Shown in pieces: positions 15,955 through 25,053 of a DNA stretch of 64,000 bases. The DNA comes from an uncultured Pelagibacteraceae bacterium. Lineage in GTDB: Bacteria; Pseudomonadota; Alphaproteobacteria; Pelagibacterales; Pelagibacteraceae. Under the pieces are notes generated by a model. It worked only from the letters and a program-made list of their open reading frames with translations. It was not told where the DNA came from and ran no database searches. Every line of letters begins with the position of its first letter. Position 1 is the first letter of the stretch. Position numbers and translations under genes: made by a program. Where the stretch lies: positions 1 to 64,000 of the forward strand of contig CACMOQ010000004.1 in the NCBI GenBank assembly GCA_902615445.1, read 5' to 3'.

Positions 15955-16528
15955 TACTAATTTCTCTAGAGTCCTCTGTTACAGCATAAGGTTTGAATTC
16001 ATTTGATGTTGTACCAACATTTCTTGCTGGTATACCTATCATTACTGCATTGTTAGGAACATCTTTTGTTACTACTGCATTAGCACCAATCTTTGCATTT
16101 TCACCAATAACAACAGGTCCTAGTATTTGTGCACCTGATCCAACTACTACATTATCCATAAGTGTTGGGTGTCTTTTTATTTGTCTTTGGCTATCTGAAT
16201 TTATACTTGGTGAAATACCACCAAGAGTAACCATATGGTAAATTGTAACGTTATCACCAATCTCAGATGTTTCCCCAATCACTACTCCCATACCGTGATC
16301 AATAAATAAATTTTTTCCAATTTGAGCTTTCGGATGAATTTCTATACCAGTTAAAAATCTAGAGAGTTGAGAGACTACTCTTGCTACTACATCAAATTTT
16401 GCCTTAGCAAAAAAATTAGCTATTTTATGAAAAAATATAGCTTTTACTCCTGGATAAGTAAGTATTAAACTTAACTTTGATTTTGCAGCAGGATCTCTGT
16501 CTATTATGGATTGTAAATATTCATTCAT
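15944..16528 (-). CDS. cysE: Serine O-acetyltransferase
   Basis: A 194-residue left-handed beta-helix acetyltransferase of the short EpsC/CysE type. The segment [24 protein letters not shown] carries the catalytic His-containing HG-G turn, followed by hexapeptide repeats ([41 protein letters not shown]). It makes O-acetylserine from serine and acetyl-CoA, the first committed step to cysteine. The C-terminal tail that usually binds CysK and mediates feedback by cysteine is short and ends in acidic residues. First gene of the cysE-cysK pair. Confidence 0.92.
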   Translation of the reverse strand: MNEYLQSIIDRDPAAKSKLSLILTYPGVKAIFFHKIANFFAKAKFDVVARVVSQLSRFLTGIEIHPKAQIGKNLFIDHGMGVVIGETSEIGDNVTIYHMVTLGGISPSINSDSQRQIKRHPTLMDNVVVGSGAQILGPVVIGENAKIGANAVVTKDVPNNAVMIGIPARNVGTTSNEFKPYAVTEDSREISNEE

Positions 16529-16621
16529 AATGAGGCTATATAGTTGTTTTTTGTTAAATTTAAACCTTATTAACTTGATGTAATGTCACTCTTTTCGATA
16601 TTTATAAGGTATTACAAAAGT

Positions 16622-16670
16622 TTGCATAGCATATCAATCTTGAATATAATTTTTGAATTAAAATAGGAGG
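16622..16670 (+). promoter_or_regulatory. Sigma70-type promoter and Shine-Dalgarno of the peroxiredoxin gene
   Basis: TTGCAT at 16622-16627 and TATAAT at 16645-16650 are separated by exactly 17 bases. A perfect AGGAGG ribosome site (16665-16670) follows, four bases before the ATG at 16675. The untranslated leader would be only about 18 bases. This is one of the clearest promoters in the window and implies strong, possibly constitutive expression. Confidence 0.65.
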
Positions 16671-16674
16671 TTTG

Positions 16675-17337
16675 ATGAGTTTAAAAATAAATAGTGTGGC
16701 TCCAGATTTTAAAGCCAAGACACAACTTGGTGATATATCTTTTCATGAGTGGCTAGGAGATAGTTGGGGAGTATTGTTTTCGCATCCAAAAGATTTCACT
16801 CCAGTATGCACAACTGAACTGGGTTCTTTAGCAAAAATGAAACCTGAATTTGATAAAAGAAATGTAAAAGTTATTGGCTTGAGTGTTGATCCGGTATCTG
16901 ACCATGTTAAATGGCTAGAGGATATAAAAGATGTTACAGGAAATAAACCAAGCTATCCAATTATTGCAGATGAAAATTTAGAGGTCGCAAAACTTTATAA
17001 TATGCTTGAAGGAGACGCTGGAGTTACTTCAATGGGAAGAACAGCTGTTGATAATCAAACAGTTCGAACAGTTTTTATAATCAGGCCTGACAAAAGAATT
17101 GGTCTTTTTTTAACTTACCCAATGGCAACTGGTAGAAATTTTATGGAGCTTTTAAGAACAATAGACTCTATGCAATTAACAGCAAAACATAAAGTTGCAA
17201 CACCAGCAGATTGGAAAAAGGGCGAGGAAGTAATTATTGTTCCAGCAGTGAAGGATGATGAGGCTAAGAAATTGTTTCCAGATGGTTGGAATGCAGTTAA
17301 GCCGTACTTGAGAAAAGTTCCAGATCCTTCAAAATAG
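16675..17337 (+). CDS. 1-Cys peroxiredoxin (Prx6 type)
   Basis: A 220-residue thioredoxin-fold peroxidase. The peroxidatic C45 lies in FTPVCTTELGSLAKM (P-x-x-x-T/S-x-x-C pattern), with GLSVDPVSDHVKWLEDI downstream and the long C-terminal dimerisation arm of the Prx6 class (VATPADWKKGEEVIIVP). No resolving Cys is present in that arm. It reduces hydrogen peroxide and alkyl hydroperoxides in the cytosol. A TTG just upstream could add one Met, but the ATG fits the AGGAGG spacing. Probably the first gene of a unit with the methyltransferase and LysE-type exporter. Confidence 0.92.
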   Translation: MSLKINSVAPDFKAKTQLGDISFHEWLGDSWGVLFSHPKDFTPVCTTELGSLAKMKPEFDKRNVKVIGLSVDPVSDHVKWLEDIKDVTGNKPSYPIIADENLEVAKLYNMLEGDAGVTSMGRTAVDNQTVRTVFIIRPDKRIGLFLTYPMATGRNFMELLRTIDSMQLTAKHKVATPADWKKGEEVIIVPAVKDDEAKKLFPDGWNAVKPYLRKVPDPSK

Positions 17338-17338
17338 A

Positions 17339-18067
17339 TTGAATAAGAAAGATTTAGACCAGCAATCTCAGCATTGGGAAAATAGCTTCTCAAGTAAGCC
17401 TGAGATGTTTGGTTTAGACCCTAGTGAGTCTGCCAGACACGCAAAAGAAATATTTGAAAATCAAAAAGTAAACATTTTTTTTAAAAGAAAAAAAATTGAC
17501 ATTCTTGAGTTAGGCGCTGGTTTAGGTAGAGACACAACTTATCTTGCGGCAAATTCAAATTTAATTCAAGTTACAGCATTAGATTACAGTTCTGAGGCAA
17601 TAAAAAATATTAATAAAAAAAAAATAGAGAATTATTCTGATCCTATAATGGCTGATGGTAGATCTGCTGCAGATAAAATTACTACAAAAGTTTGGGATGT
17701 ACGTAATGGTATTCCTTATAAGGATAATTCTTTTGATGGATGTTATTCACACATGCTTTACTGTATGGCCTTGACTACTTCAGAAATTATTAAATTAAAT
17801 AAAGAAGTTCATAGAATTTTGAAACCTGGTGGAATTAATATATTCACTGTTAGACATACTGGAGACGGTGATTATAAAAAAGGAAGACATATTGGCGAAG
17901 ATTTATACGAAAGTGATGGATTTGTTGTTCATTTTTTTAATAAAAAAAAAATAAATCAAATTTCCAAAGGATTTGAAATCGAGGATATTTTTGAATTACA
18001 TGAAGGAAGTTTTCCGAGAAAACTTTTTGTAGTTACTCAAAGAAAAAAAAGAATATGGAATTTTTAA
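17339..18067 (+). CDS. Class I SAM-dependent methyltransferase
   Basis: A 242-residue Rossmann-fold methyltransferase. Motif I is ILELGAGLGRDTTYLA near residue 57, an acidic motif II (VTALDYSSEAI) follows, and a later GIPYKDNSFDGCYSHMLY plus HRILKPGGINIFTV correspond to motifs IV to VI of the Methyltransf_11/25 type. The start codon is TTG at 17339, one base after the peroxiredoxin stop; the next ATG (17405) would cut into the conserved N-terminal helix. Substrate is unknown. It overlaps the next gene by 13 bases. Confidence 0.83.
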   Translation: MNKKDLDQQSQHWENSFSSKPEMFGLDPSESARHAKEIFENQKVNIFFKRKKIDILELGAGLGRDTTYLAANSNLIQVTALDYSSEAIKNINKKKIENYSDPIMADGRSAADKITTKVWDVRNGIPYKDNSFDGCYSHMLYCMALTTSEIIKLNKEVHRILKPGGINIFTVRHTGDGDYKKGRHIGEDLYESDGFVVHFFNKKKINQISKGFEIEDIFELHEGSFPRKLFVVTQRKKRIWNF

Positions 18068-18669
18068 TTCTGGGCTTTTTTACTGGATTAAGTTTGATCC
18101 TCGCTATAGGCGCCCAAAATATTTTTGTCATTGAACAGGGATTAAAGAAACAATACGTATTTCTAGTTTGTTTAGTTTGTTCAGTTTCTGACTTCTTATT
18201 GATTTTTCTCGGAATTTTATTATTTCATTATTTTCAACAATATTTCAGTGCATCTATAGAGTTATTACTAAATGTTCTTTTAATAATCTTTTTGATTTAT
18301 TTTATTTATTCAAAAATCAGAACTATTCAAACAAATATAAATCTATCTACCACCTTAGAGGAAATTTCCTTATCTGAGGTTTTATTTAAGACACTAGGTT
18401 TTACCTATCTCAATGGTCACGTTTATTCAGATACAGTTTTTTTTTTAGGTAATTTTTCAAAAAATTTTTTAATTAAAGAAAAAGTTTTTTTTGGTATTGG
18501 TGCTTCAATAGCATCTTTAATTTTTTTCTTCTTAATTGGTTATTTATCAAATTATTTCTCAAAATTTGCTCAAAGAAAAAATACTTGGAAATACATTAAT
18601 ATATTTGTGATTGGTTTTATGTCGATGGTAATAATTTACGTAGTTAAACAAAGTTTAAGTTTTCTTTAA
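18055..18669 (+). CDS. LysE/ArgO-family amino acid exporter
   Basis: A 204-residue membrane protein with about six helices. The N-terminal ILAIGAQNIFVIEQGLKKQY matches the G-A-Q-N-x-F-V-L-x-x-G-L-R-R signature of LysE/ArgO, and TYLNGHVYSDTVFFLG corresponds to the second signature, although the usual N-P-H-V-Y-L-D reads N-G-H-V-Y-S-D, so a conserved Pro is lost. These proteins export basic amino acids to prevent overload. It overlaps the methyltransferase gene by 13 bases, which implies coupled translation. Confidence 0.83.
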   Translation: MEFLILGFFTGLSLILAIGAQNIFVIEQGLKKQYVFLVCLVCSVSDFLLIFLGILLFHYFQQYFSASIELLLNVLLIIFLIYFIYSKIRTIQTNINLSTTLEEISLSEVLFKTLGFTYLNGHVYSDTVFFLGNFSKNFLIKEKVFFGIGASIASLIFFFLIGYLSNYFSKFAQRKNTWKYINIFVIGFMSMVIIYVVKQSLSFL

Positions 18670-18684
18670 AAATAACAATTTTCA

Positions 18685-18716
18685 TTGACAATTATAGCGC
18701 ATTTAAAAAGTATAAT
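18685..18716 (+). promoter_or_regulatory. Possible promoter of the alternative oxidase gene
   Basis: Perfect hexamers TTGACA (18685-18690) and TATAAT (18711-18716) lie just upstream of the oxidase ATG at 18738, but the spacer is 20 bases, longer than the ideal 17. A spacing this long usually needs an activator or DNA distortion, as in MerR-type promoters, so the arrangement may be regulated rather than constitutive. Confidence 0.4.
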
Positions 18717-18737
18717 TATTAATTATCTTAATTTCAT

Positions 18738-19412
18738 ATGAACAATCTAAATGCACATTTTCAACCAAAAAATTTAAGTGATAAGATCGCTTTATATTTT
18801 ACAAAATTTTTAAGGTTGTTAGCAGATACTTTTTTTAAAAAAAGATATGGTCACAGAGCAGTTGTACTTGAGACTGTGGCTGCTGTCCCAGGTATGGTAG
18901 CAGGAATGTTATTACACTTAAAATCATTAAGAAAAATTGAAGATGATAAAGGATGGATAAAAACTCTTTTGGATGAAGCTGAAAATGAAAGAATGCATTT
19001 AATGACTTTTATTCATGTGGCTAAACCAACAGCTGTAGAGAGATTTATAATAATGGTTGCGCAATTTATTTTTATTCTAACCTATGCAATTATATATCTG
19101 GCCTCTCAAAGAACTGCTCACAGAATCGTCGGATATTTCGAGGAAGAAGCTGTAATTAGCTATACTGAATATTTAAATGAACTTGAAGCTGGAACTATTC
19201 CAGATCAACCAGCTCCTTTGATTGCGATTAATTATTGGAATTTACCTCTTCATGCAACTTTAAAAGATGTAGTTAGAGTGATTAGAGATGATGAAGCTGG
19301 ACATAGAGATGTAAACCATAAATTTGCTGATTTAATTAATTTAAAAAAATCAAAACTAGATTATAAGAAAAGAAGAATTAAAGAAAAAAAGACTGAGGAA
19401 ATTTTAAACTAA
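18738..19412 (+). CDS. aox: Alternative oxidase (cyanide-insensitive ubiquinol oxidase)
   Basis: A 224-residue diiron oxidase. All six ligands can be placed: E45 in [12 protein letters not shown]84 and H87 in [11 protein letters not shown]136 in [12 protein letters not shown]186 and H189 in [11 protein letters not shown]. The family oxidises ubiquinol with oxygen to water at the cytoplasmic face of the inner membrane without pumping protons. Two hydrophobic stretches (about 48-62 and 103-121) anchor it. It bypasses bc1 and cytochrome c oxidase, and so relieves over-reduction under light, copper limitation or oxidative stress. Length matches bacterial AOX. It is followed by msrB 12 bases later. 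Confidence 0.95.
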   Translation: MNNLNAHFQPKNLSDKIALYFTKFLRLLADTFFKKRYGHRAVVLETVAAVPGMVAGMLLHLKSLRKIEDDKGWIKTLLDEAENERMHLMTFIHVAKPTAVERFIIMVAQFIFILTYAIIYLASQRTAHRIVGYFEEEAVISYTEYLNELEAGTIPDQPAPLIAINYWNLPLHATLKDVVRVIRDDEAGHRDVNHKFADLINLKKSKLDYKKRRIKEKKTEEILN

Positions 19413-19424
19413 ATTCTGGTAGAA

Positions 19425-19886
19425 ATGGTATCACGAAGAAATTTGCTAAAATTATTAGGTTTTTCTTACCTCTTATTCTTATCTTTACCTTACAAAATTT
19501 TATATTCGGCAACAAAAAAAATAATAAATCCAAATCTTTCAAAAGTTCAAAAAGATATAATGTTTAATGAGGGTACAGAAAGACCTTTTACGAGTGATCT
19601 TCTTAAGGAAAATAGAAAAGGTTTTTACCATTGTGCTAATTGTGGGGCTAAATTATTTTCATCAACCGCTAAATTTGATAGTGGTACAGGCTGGCCTTCC
19701 TTTTCAGAGGCTCTTCCTGGAGCCTTTAAAACTAAAATAGATTATTCTTATGGAATGAAAAGAGTTGAATATCACTGTGCAAATTGTGGTGCGCATCATG
19801 GCCATGTTTTTTTAGACGGTCCAAGTACCACTGGAAAAAGATTTTGCAATAATGGATTGTGTTTAATTTTTAAACCTGAAAATTAA
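19425..19886 (+). CDS. msrB: Peptide-methionine (R)-S-oxide reductase with Tat signal
   Basis: A 153-residue MsrB. Zinc cysteines C70, C73, C118 and C121 (two C-A-N-C pairs), SGTGWPSF and a catalytic Cys at C141 in GKRFCNNGLC are all present. It repairs oxidised methionine in proteins. The first 30 residues carry S-R-R-N-L-L-K followed by a hydrophobic stretch, a twin-arginine signal, so the enzyme probably acts in the periplasm after folding with its zinc. Methionine repair next to an alternative oxidase and near a peroxiredoxin suggests a small oxidative-stress group. The resolving residue is uncertain; C146 could serve. Confidence 0.93.
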   Translation: MVSRRNLLKLLGFSYLLFLSLPYKILYSATKKIINPNLSKVQKDIMFNEGTERPFTSDLLKENRKGFYHCANCGAKLFSSTAKFDSGTGWPSFSEALPGAFKTKIDYSYGMKRVEYHCANCGAHHGHVFLDGPSTTGKRFCNNGLCLIFKPEN

Positions 19887-19898
19887 TCTTTTTAAACA

Positions 19899-21188
19899 TT
19901 ATTCGTTTGAATATCCGTACTTACGCAGCCTAGCGTCACCAGTTCTTGCATGAGCTTCCATGCCCTCGTATCTTGAAATCCTTGCAGCAGCAGAGCCAAC
20001 TTCTTTCGTTGACTCTTTTGTCATTCTTTGAAAACTCAATGTTTTAATAAACTTACCAACAAACAACCCACCTGTATATTTTCCTGCACCTTTAGTTGGT
20101 AAAATGTGATTGGTTCCTGAACATTTATCACCGTAAGCAACAGTTGTTTCCTCTCCAATAAACAATGAACCATAATTTTTTAATCTCTTATGAAACCATT
20201 CAAGATTTTTTGTTTGAATTTCTAAATGCTCAGGTGCATAGTCATCACTTACCATAACCATTTCTTCATCTGTATCACACAAAATAACTTCACCGTAATC
20301 TCTCCAAGCAGCCTCAGCACTTAATCTTGGAACCTCTGGAAGTTTTTCTATTAATTCTGGAACTCGTTTCATTACCTCTTCTGCAAGTTTTTGGCTAGTG
20401 GTGTATAGCCAACATGGTGAATTATAACCATGTTCAGCCTGACCAACTAAATCTACAGCAACAATCTCTGGATCTGCTGTTTCATCTGCAATAATTCCAA
20501 TTTCTGTTGGGCCCGCGAATAAATCTATGCCTACTTTTCCAAATAAAATTCTTTTAGCTTCAGCTACAAATTGATTTCCAGGACCAACTAAAATATCAGC
20601 TGGAGCGTTTCCAAACATTCCATATGTCATTGCAGCAATAGCCGGTACACCACCAAGATTTAAAATTATATCCGCTCCACATAAATTTGCTGTATAAACA
20701 ATAGAAGGGTGGGCACCAACTCCCTCTTTTGGCGGACTACATGCAATAATATTTTTAACACCTGCAACTTTTGCAGTTGTAACACTCATTACCGCAGATG
20801 CGATGTGAGCGTATCTTCCACCTGGTATGTAACAACCAGCAGTATTTACAGGGACTAATTTTTGACCCGCATATAAACCATCTGATAATTCAACTTCAAA
20901 ATCTTTTCCATAATTTGCAAGTTGAGCTTCTGCAAATTTTCGAACCCTATCATATGAAAATTTAATATCATCTTTAGTTTTTTGGTCTAAGTTTTTATTT
21001 ATTTCTTCTATTTTTTCTTTTGAAACAACTATTTCCCCATCATATTTATCAAATTTTTTTGTTAATTCTTTACAACCATCTTCTTTAGATTTTTCAAGTT
21101 CTTTTAAAAGATTTTGTACTATATCTTTTGTTTTAGTGTCATCTGTGGATGCTGTTTTTGAAGCTTTTTTTAGATATTTAATTGTCAT
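19899..21188 (-). CDS. Histidinol-dehydrogenase-family alcohol dehydrogenase, sulfopropanediol dehydrogenase (HpsN)-like
   Basis: A 429-residue HisD-fold NAD-dependent dehydrogenase. Zinc ligands map to Q250 and H253 (VGQAEHGYNSPCW), D354 (YGDKCSGTNH) and H413 (MEAHARTGDAR); the catalytic pair is E320-H321 (YAPEHLEIQ). The C-terminal GKYTGGLFVGKFIK and EAHARTGDARLRKYG differ from biosynthetic HisD and look like the HpsN branch, which oxidises 2,3-dihydroxypropane-1-sulfonate to sulfolactate. No other his gene is nearby. It is the last gene of a minus-strand operon that starts with a taurine/sulfonate-type ABC transporter and includes LDH2- and Pta-family enzymes, all consistent with sulfonate use. 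Histidinol dehydrogenase remains the alternative. Confidence 0.8.
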   Translation of the reverse strand: MTIKYLKKASKTASTDDTKTKDIVQNLLKELEKSKEDGCKELTKKFDKYDGEIVVSKEKIEEINKNLDQKTKDDIKFSYDRVRKFAEAQLANYGKDFEVELSDGLYAGQKLVPVNTAGCYIPGGRYAHIASAVMSVTTAKVAGVKNIIACSPPKEGVGAHPSIVYTANLCGADIILNLGGVPAIAAMTYGMFGNAPADILVGPGNQFVAEAKRILFGKVGIDLFAGPTEIGIIADETADPEIVAVDLVGQAEHGYNSPCWLYTTSQKLAEEVMKRVPELIEKLPEVPRLSAEAAWRDYGEVILCDTDEEMVMVSDDYAPEHLEIQTKNLEWFHKRLKNYGSLFIGEETTVAYGDKCSGTNHILPTKGAGKYTGGLFVGKFIKTLSFQRMTKESTKEVGSAAARISRYEGMEAHARTGDARLRKYGYSNE

Positions 21189-21210
21189 ATTTTAAATTTA
21201 TATTGTTTTA

Positions 21211-22122
21211 TTAATCTAATGCAACAACAGCTGCAGCGATTGATGCTAATCTTGCCGGGGCTTCATCAGATCTACTTGTAATAACAACTGGTACTTTACC
21301 CCCAACAACAACACCAGCTGCACAGGCACCACAAAAGTAGATCAGCATTTTTACTAAACCATTTCCTGTTTCGACACTTGGTACCAGTAGCACATCTGCC
21401 ATACCAGCTACAGTATTTTGTATTCCTTTAATAGCTGCAGATTTTTTGGAGATACTATTGTCAAATGCAAGTGGACCAAAGACATCAGCATTTAAATTTT
21501 CTTTTATTGCAATTTTAGTTAATTCCTCAGCTTCTTTGGAACTTGGCACGCTATCTAAAACTTCCTCTGTTGCAGATAATATTGCTACTTTAGGTCTTTT
21601 GATACCAATCCTTTGAGAAAAATTAATAACATTTTTAAGAATGTGTAATTTGGTTTTCACATTAGGTAAAACATTTAATGCTCCATCTGTAATTATTAAA
21701 GGTTTGTCGTCTTTTTCCAAAGTCATGTGCCAAATATGACTTAATCTAGTTTTTCCTAGTAAGTTATATTCTCTCTTCAAAACTTCTTTCATAAGAACAT
21801 CAGTATGTATATGCCCTTTTACAATAATTTTAATTTTTTGCTCACTAGCTAATTTTGCGGCAATCGTTGCAGTGTTATTTTCAACAGGTTCATGAATGAT
21901 TTCGTAATTTGAAATATCCCATTTAAGATCATGTGCACATTTTACTATTTCTTTCTCGTCACCAATGAATATTGGTTCAATAAGATTTTCTTTAACCGCA
22001 TCCTGTACTGACTGCATAGGCAAAGGTTTTCCTGCATTGACAATCCCAGCTTTAACACCATTCTTTTTGTGAGCAACATTTAGTAAGTTATCTGGACAAA
22101 TAATTTCTTTATTCGAAAGCAT
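21211..22122 (-). CDS. Phosphate acetyl/butyryltransferase (PTA/PTB) family protein
   Basis: A 303-residue enzyme of the phosphotransacetylase superfamily. The conserved C-terminal core is visible: NADVFGPLAFDNSIS, ADVLLVPSVETGNGLVKML, FCGACAAGVVVGGKVPVVITSRSD, which is the acyl-CoA/phosphate site. It interconverts acyl-CoA and acyl phosphate. In sulfonate pathways Pta converts the acetyl phosphate made by Xsc to acetyl-CoA, although Xsc is not in this window. The ATG at 22122 is chosen; a TTG at 22128 that overlaps the upstream stop codon would add two residues. It sits between the LDH2-family and HisD-family genes. Confidence 0.82.
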   Translation of the reverse strand: MLSNKEIICPDNLLNVAHKKNGVKAGIVNAGKPLPMQSVQDAVKENLIEPIFIGDEKEIVKCAHDLKWDISNYEIIHEPVENNTATIAAKLASEQKIKIIVKGHIHTDVLMKEVLKREYNLLGKTRLSHIWHMTLEKDDKPLIITDGALNVLPNVKTKLHILKNVINFSQRIGIKRPKVAILSATEEVLDSVPSSKEAEELTKIAIKENLNADVFGPLAFDNSISKKSAAIKGIQNTVAGMADVLLVPSVETGNGLVKMLIYFCGACAAGVVVGGKVPVVITSRSDEAPARLASIAAAVVALD

Positions 22123-22124
22123 TT

Positions 22125-23129
22125 TCAATTTTTTAATATTTTTAAATCTTTTTCTATAATTTTTGATATTTTAATTTCTTTTTTTAAATTCATTTTAAAC
22201 CTTTTATATTTATTTTGGCCAGGATACATTATTTCTTTTACTCCTTTAATTTTAGGCAACCTTTTTATTGTTCTAATATTATCTTTAATTCTTGAGTTGT
22301 AATTTTTGACAAATAAGTTTGTTTTAAATGTGATAAATAAATGTCCAACGTTTTGTGGACCTGAAAAGTCATCAAAAGGATCTTTTACTTTTCCAGCATG
22401 ATTTCCACCTGTTAATACACCACTTAAAATATCAACCATCCATGCTAAACCTGAACCTCTAAAACTCGCAATTGGTAATTGAACTCCATAGAGCGCTTTT
22501 TTTGCATCTGTTGTTGGTTTACCAAATTTATCCAATGCAACACCTTTAGGTAATTTTTGATTATTCTTTGCTGCAAACCTTACTTTACCTCTATTGATCA
22601 TTGACATAGAAGTGTCTAGTATAAATGGTACTTTCGAACCGGTAGGAGAGCCAAAACAAACAGGATTTGTTCCGAACAAACTTTTTTTAGCACCATGAGG
22701 AGCGATTGCAGGAGGTGCGTTAGTATAAATCATCGTGATTAAATTTTTTTTTACGGCCTGTTCTGCGTAGTAACCGGATAAGCCATAATGACCACTATTT
22801 TTAACTGCTACTAAACCTATCCCAGTTTTTTTAGCATTGTGAATTGCTTTCTTTATTGCAATGTCTGCAGCAACAAATCCAATACAATTATCAGCATCAA
22901 CATGTGAAATCGATTGAGATATCTTTTTTATTTTTATTCTTGGCTTTGGATTGATAACTTTTTTAGATAATCGTTCACAATACATCTTTAATCTTGAAAT
23001 ACCGTGCCCGTAAGCATTAACTAATTCTGCATTGATTAAGGCATTAGCTGAAATGACAGCATGGGAACTACTTAATCCATGTTTTTTTAAAATTTTTATT
23101 ACTTCTTTTTTAAGATTTTCTGTTTTCAA
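22125..23129 (-). CDS. LDH2/malate dehydrogenase-family oxidoreductase, (R)-sulfolactate dehydrogenase (ComC)-like
   Basis: A 334-residue member of the NAD(P)-dependent malate/L-sulfolactate/ureidoglycolate dehydrogenase family, which is unrelated to Rossmann-fold dehydrogenases. GHGISRLKMYCERL near residue 41 and the catalytic His114 in VKNSGHYGLSGYYAEQA are family signatures; FGTNPVCFGSPT and ASFRGSGLAWMVDIL follow. The family reduces 2-oxo acids to 2-hydroxy acids. Between an HpsN-like and a Pta-like gene downstream of a sulfonate-type transporter, a sulfolactate-to-sulfopyruvate role is attractive but inferred; malate, lactate or ureidoglycolate remain possible. Confidence 0.8.
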   Translation of the reverse strand: MKTENLKKEVIKILKKHGLSSSHAVISANALINAELVNAYGHGISRLKMYCERLSKKVINPKPRIKIKKISQSISHVDADNCIGFVAADIAIKKAIHNAKKTGIGLVAVKNSGHYGLSGYYAEQAVKKNLITMIYTNAPPAIAPHGAKKSLFGTNPVCFGSPTGSKVPFILDTSMSMINRGKVRFAAKNNQKLPKGVALDKFGKPTTDAKKALYGVQLPIASFRGSGLAWMVDILSGVLTGGNHAGKVKDPFDDFSGPQNVGHLFITFKTNLFVKNYNSRIKDNIRTIKRLPKIKGVKEIMYPGQNKYKRFKMNLKKEIKISKIIEKDLKILKN

Positions 23130-23130
23130 A

Positions 23131-25053
23131 TTAACCTTTTCCGCGCCAAGGTATTGTTTTGTCGATTATTTTTCTTAAAGTGACATCAAACAAAAGACCC
23201 AACATTCCCATTATAAAAATTGTGATCCAAATCACTTCGTATTGAAAATATTTTTTAGCGACATTTTCAACAAATCCAATTCCTGTGGTACCAGCTAAGA
23301 ATTCAGCTGCTACAAGAGTTCCCCAACACATACCCACTGCAACTCTAATTCCTGTTAAAATTTCTGGTAACGAATTTGGAAAAATTACATATCTTAAAAT
23401 TTGTTTTTTTGATGCTCCTAAGGAATGAGCTGCATGGATTTTTGATAGCTGAGTTCCAGATGCACCAGCTCTTGCTGAAATAATCATTATTGATAAAGAG
23501 ACCATAAATAATAAAAATACTTTTCCAGTATTATCAATTCCTAAAACTGAAATAATTAAAGGAGCCCAAGCTAGTGGGGGAACTGGTCTATATAATTCTA
23601 TCAGTGGATCGAAAAAACCTTTGGCAAATCTATTTAATCCCATAAATAAACCAAGAGGTACACCTATGATAATTCCAAAAACTAGTCCTAAAAATACTCT
23701 CATAAAAGAGTCCCATATATGACCGTATGGAACAGGAACTTTAAATAATTCAAAATCTCCAGTTACTATTTTTAATACATACCCTTTGAAATTTTGTTTA
23801 ACAATTCCGTCTTTAGTATGAACAGGATATTCACCTGGTAAAATATCTGCTATCCAATCAGGCAAAATAAAACCAATCATTTTACTGACATCGACCATAT
23901 CTATCCATAAAAGAGGAATGTCTTTATAACCAACACTTGGTTTTAACATCAGCGCAAATTTGTTAAAAGTATCTGAAGGCTTTGGCAGCCATCTACCAGA
24001 ACCTTGTTCTGAACAGCTTGGTCCGCTTGCAACAATTGTCCCTGCTGGAAATAAAAAGATGTCAATTAATCTTAATCCACCTTGAGCAACTTTTTGAGCG
24101 TCATCAAATTTTATAATTGCATCTTGCATTTTATCTAATGCATTAGGTGGATAGATGCTTGCAAATTCAATTCTTCTTGCAATTTTTACAATGTTTTTTG
24201 CATATGTTGATGCTAAATCTTCACTGTCTAATTCTTTTCTGTAAGATTTTATTTCATTTTTAAGTTCTTTAATCTTAAATTTAAATTGTGGATTATGATT
24301 TCTTAATTTGAAAAATTCATCACTTATCAAATTTAATTTTTGTGCTGCAGCGTCAAATTTTAAACCTCTTTTAGTAGCAGGAATTAGAGGAACTTCAATT
24401 GTATTTTCTATCGATCCTGTTCCTGCACTTACTTTAACAATGCCCCATCCACCTTCTTCATCTACTGCTTTTTTTCTTTCGTTATACTCTTGCTCAGTCT
24501 CGAAAGGATAGTTAGGCTTTTGAAAATTTTCAGTGAGCAAGTTAATTTTCCCGGTAATATCATTTATTTTTTGTTTAGTTTCAATTTCAAGTAAATCTTC
24601 ATTTGTTAAAAGAGGAATTAGTTGATTAGTTTTACCTATAAAGTTTGAAAGATCTGTTTTTTGTTGAGCATTTAATTCATTAGAACCTTGTATTTCCTCG
24701 AGGATTTGCTGAAGATTTTTATTTTCTTTTTTTATTTGTGAAGTGCTTTTAAATTCCCTTTCTTCAATTGGAAACTGATATTTTAATCCCAATAATGAGT
24801 CATTTACTTTTGCAACTTGGCAAAGTTCGTTAGCTGATTTAGGATAAAATCCTTTAGCAATATCCCATGAATAATATAGCCAAATTAAAAGTAGAAAACT
24901 GCTACCAACTATTACCCAATGTGTGCCGCCCCTGGCTCTTTCTGGGTTTCCAAATACTGCATCAACTTTTTCAGTTCTAATTAGTCTTCGCCCATAAAGA
25001 ATACAGCCAATAACAGCAAAAAAAATTAAGAATGTTACTATTTGAGTTAACAT
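23131..25053 (-). CDS. TauC-like ABC transporter permease with a very large N-terminal insertion
   Basis: A 640-residue permease. Residues about 440-635 are a normal nitrate/sulfonate/taurine-type inner-membrane domain with the EAA loop (AAHSLGASKKQILRYVIFPN) and several helices. Ahead of it lie two helices (1-20 and 46-62) and a region of about 370 residues rich in charged, partly coiled-coil sequence (about 100-290) that includes a GWGIVKVSAG segment. Normal TauC/SsuC proteins are about 250-280 residues, so more than half is additional, probably periplasmic. It may be a fused solute-capture or gating domain. Adjacent to tauB-like (no gap) and two bases before the LDH2 gene. Confidence 0.85.
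   Translation of the reverse strand: MLTQIVTFLIFFAVIGCILYGRRLIRTEKVDAVFGNPERARGGTHWVIVGSSFLLLIWLYYSWDIAKGFYPKSANELCQVAKVNDSLLGLKYQFPIEEREFKSTSQIKKENKNLQQILEEIQGSNELNAQQKTDLSNFIGKTNQLIPLLTNEDLLEIETKQKINDITGKINLLTENFQKPNYPFETEQEYNERKKAVDEEGGWGIVKVSAGTGSIENTIEVPLIPATKRGLKFDAAAQKLNLISDEFFKLRNHNPQFKFKIKELKNEIKSYRKELDSEDLASTYAKNIVKIARRIEFASIYPPNALDKMQDAIIKFDDAQKVAQGGLRLIDIFLFPAGTIVASGPSCSEQGSGRWLPKPSDTFNKFALMLKPSVGYKDIPLLWIDMVDVSKMIGFILPDWIADILPGEYPVHTKDGIVKQNFKGYVLKIVTGDFELFKVPVPYGHIWDSFMRVFLGLVFGIIIGVPLGLFMGLNRFAKGFFDPLIELYRPVPPLAWAPLIISVLGIDNTGKVFLLFMVSLSIMIISARAGASGTQLSKIHAAHSLGASKKQILRYVIFPNSLPEILTGIRVAVGMCWGTLVAAEFLAGTTGIGFVENVAKKYFQYEVIWITIFIMGMLGLLFDVTLRKIIDKTIPWRGKG

Noticed and set aside
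19899..21188. Assignment of the HisD-family gene to histidine biosynthesis
   Set aside because: No other his gene is adjacent and the operon context and C-terminal motifs favour a sulfonate-type dehydrogenase; kept as an alternative only.
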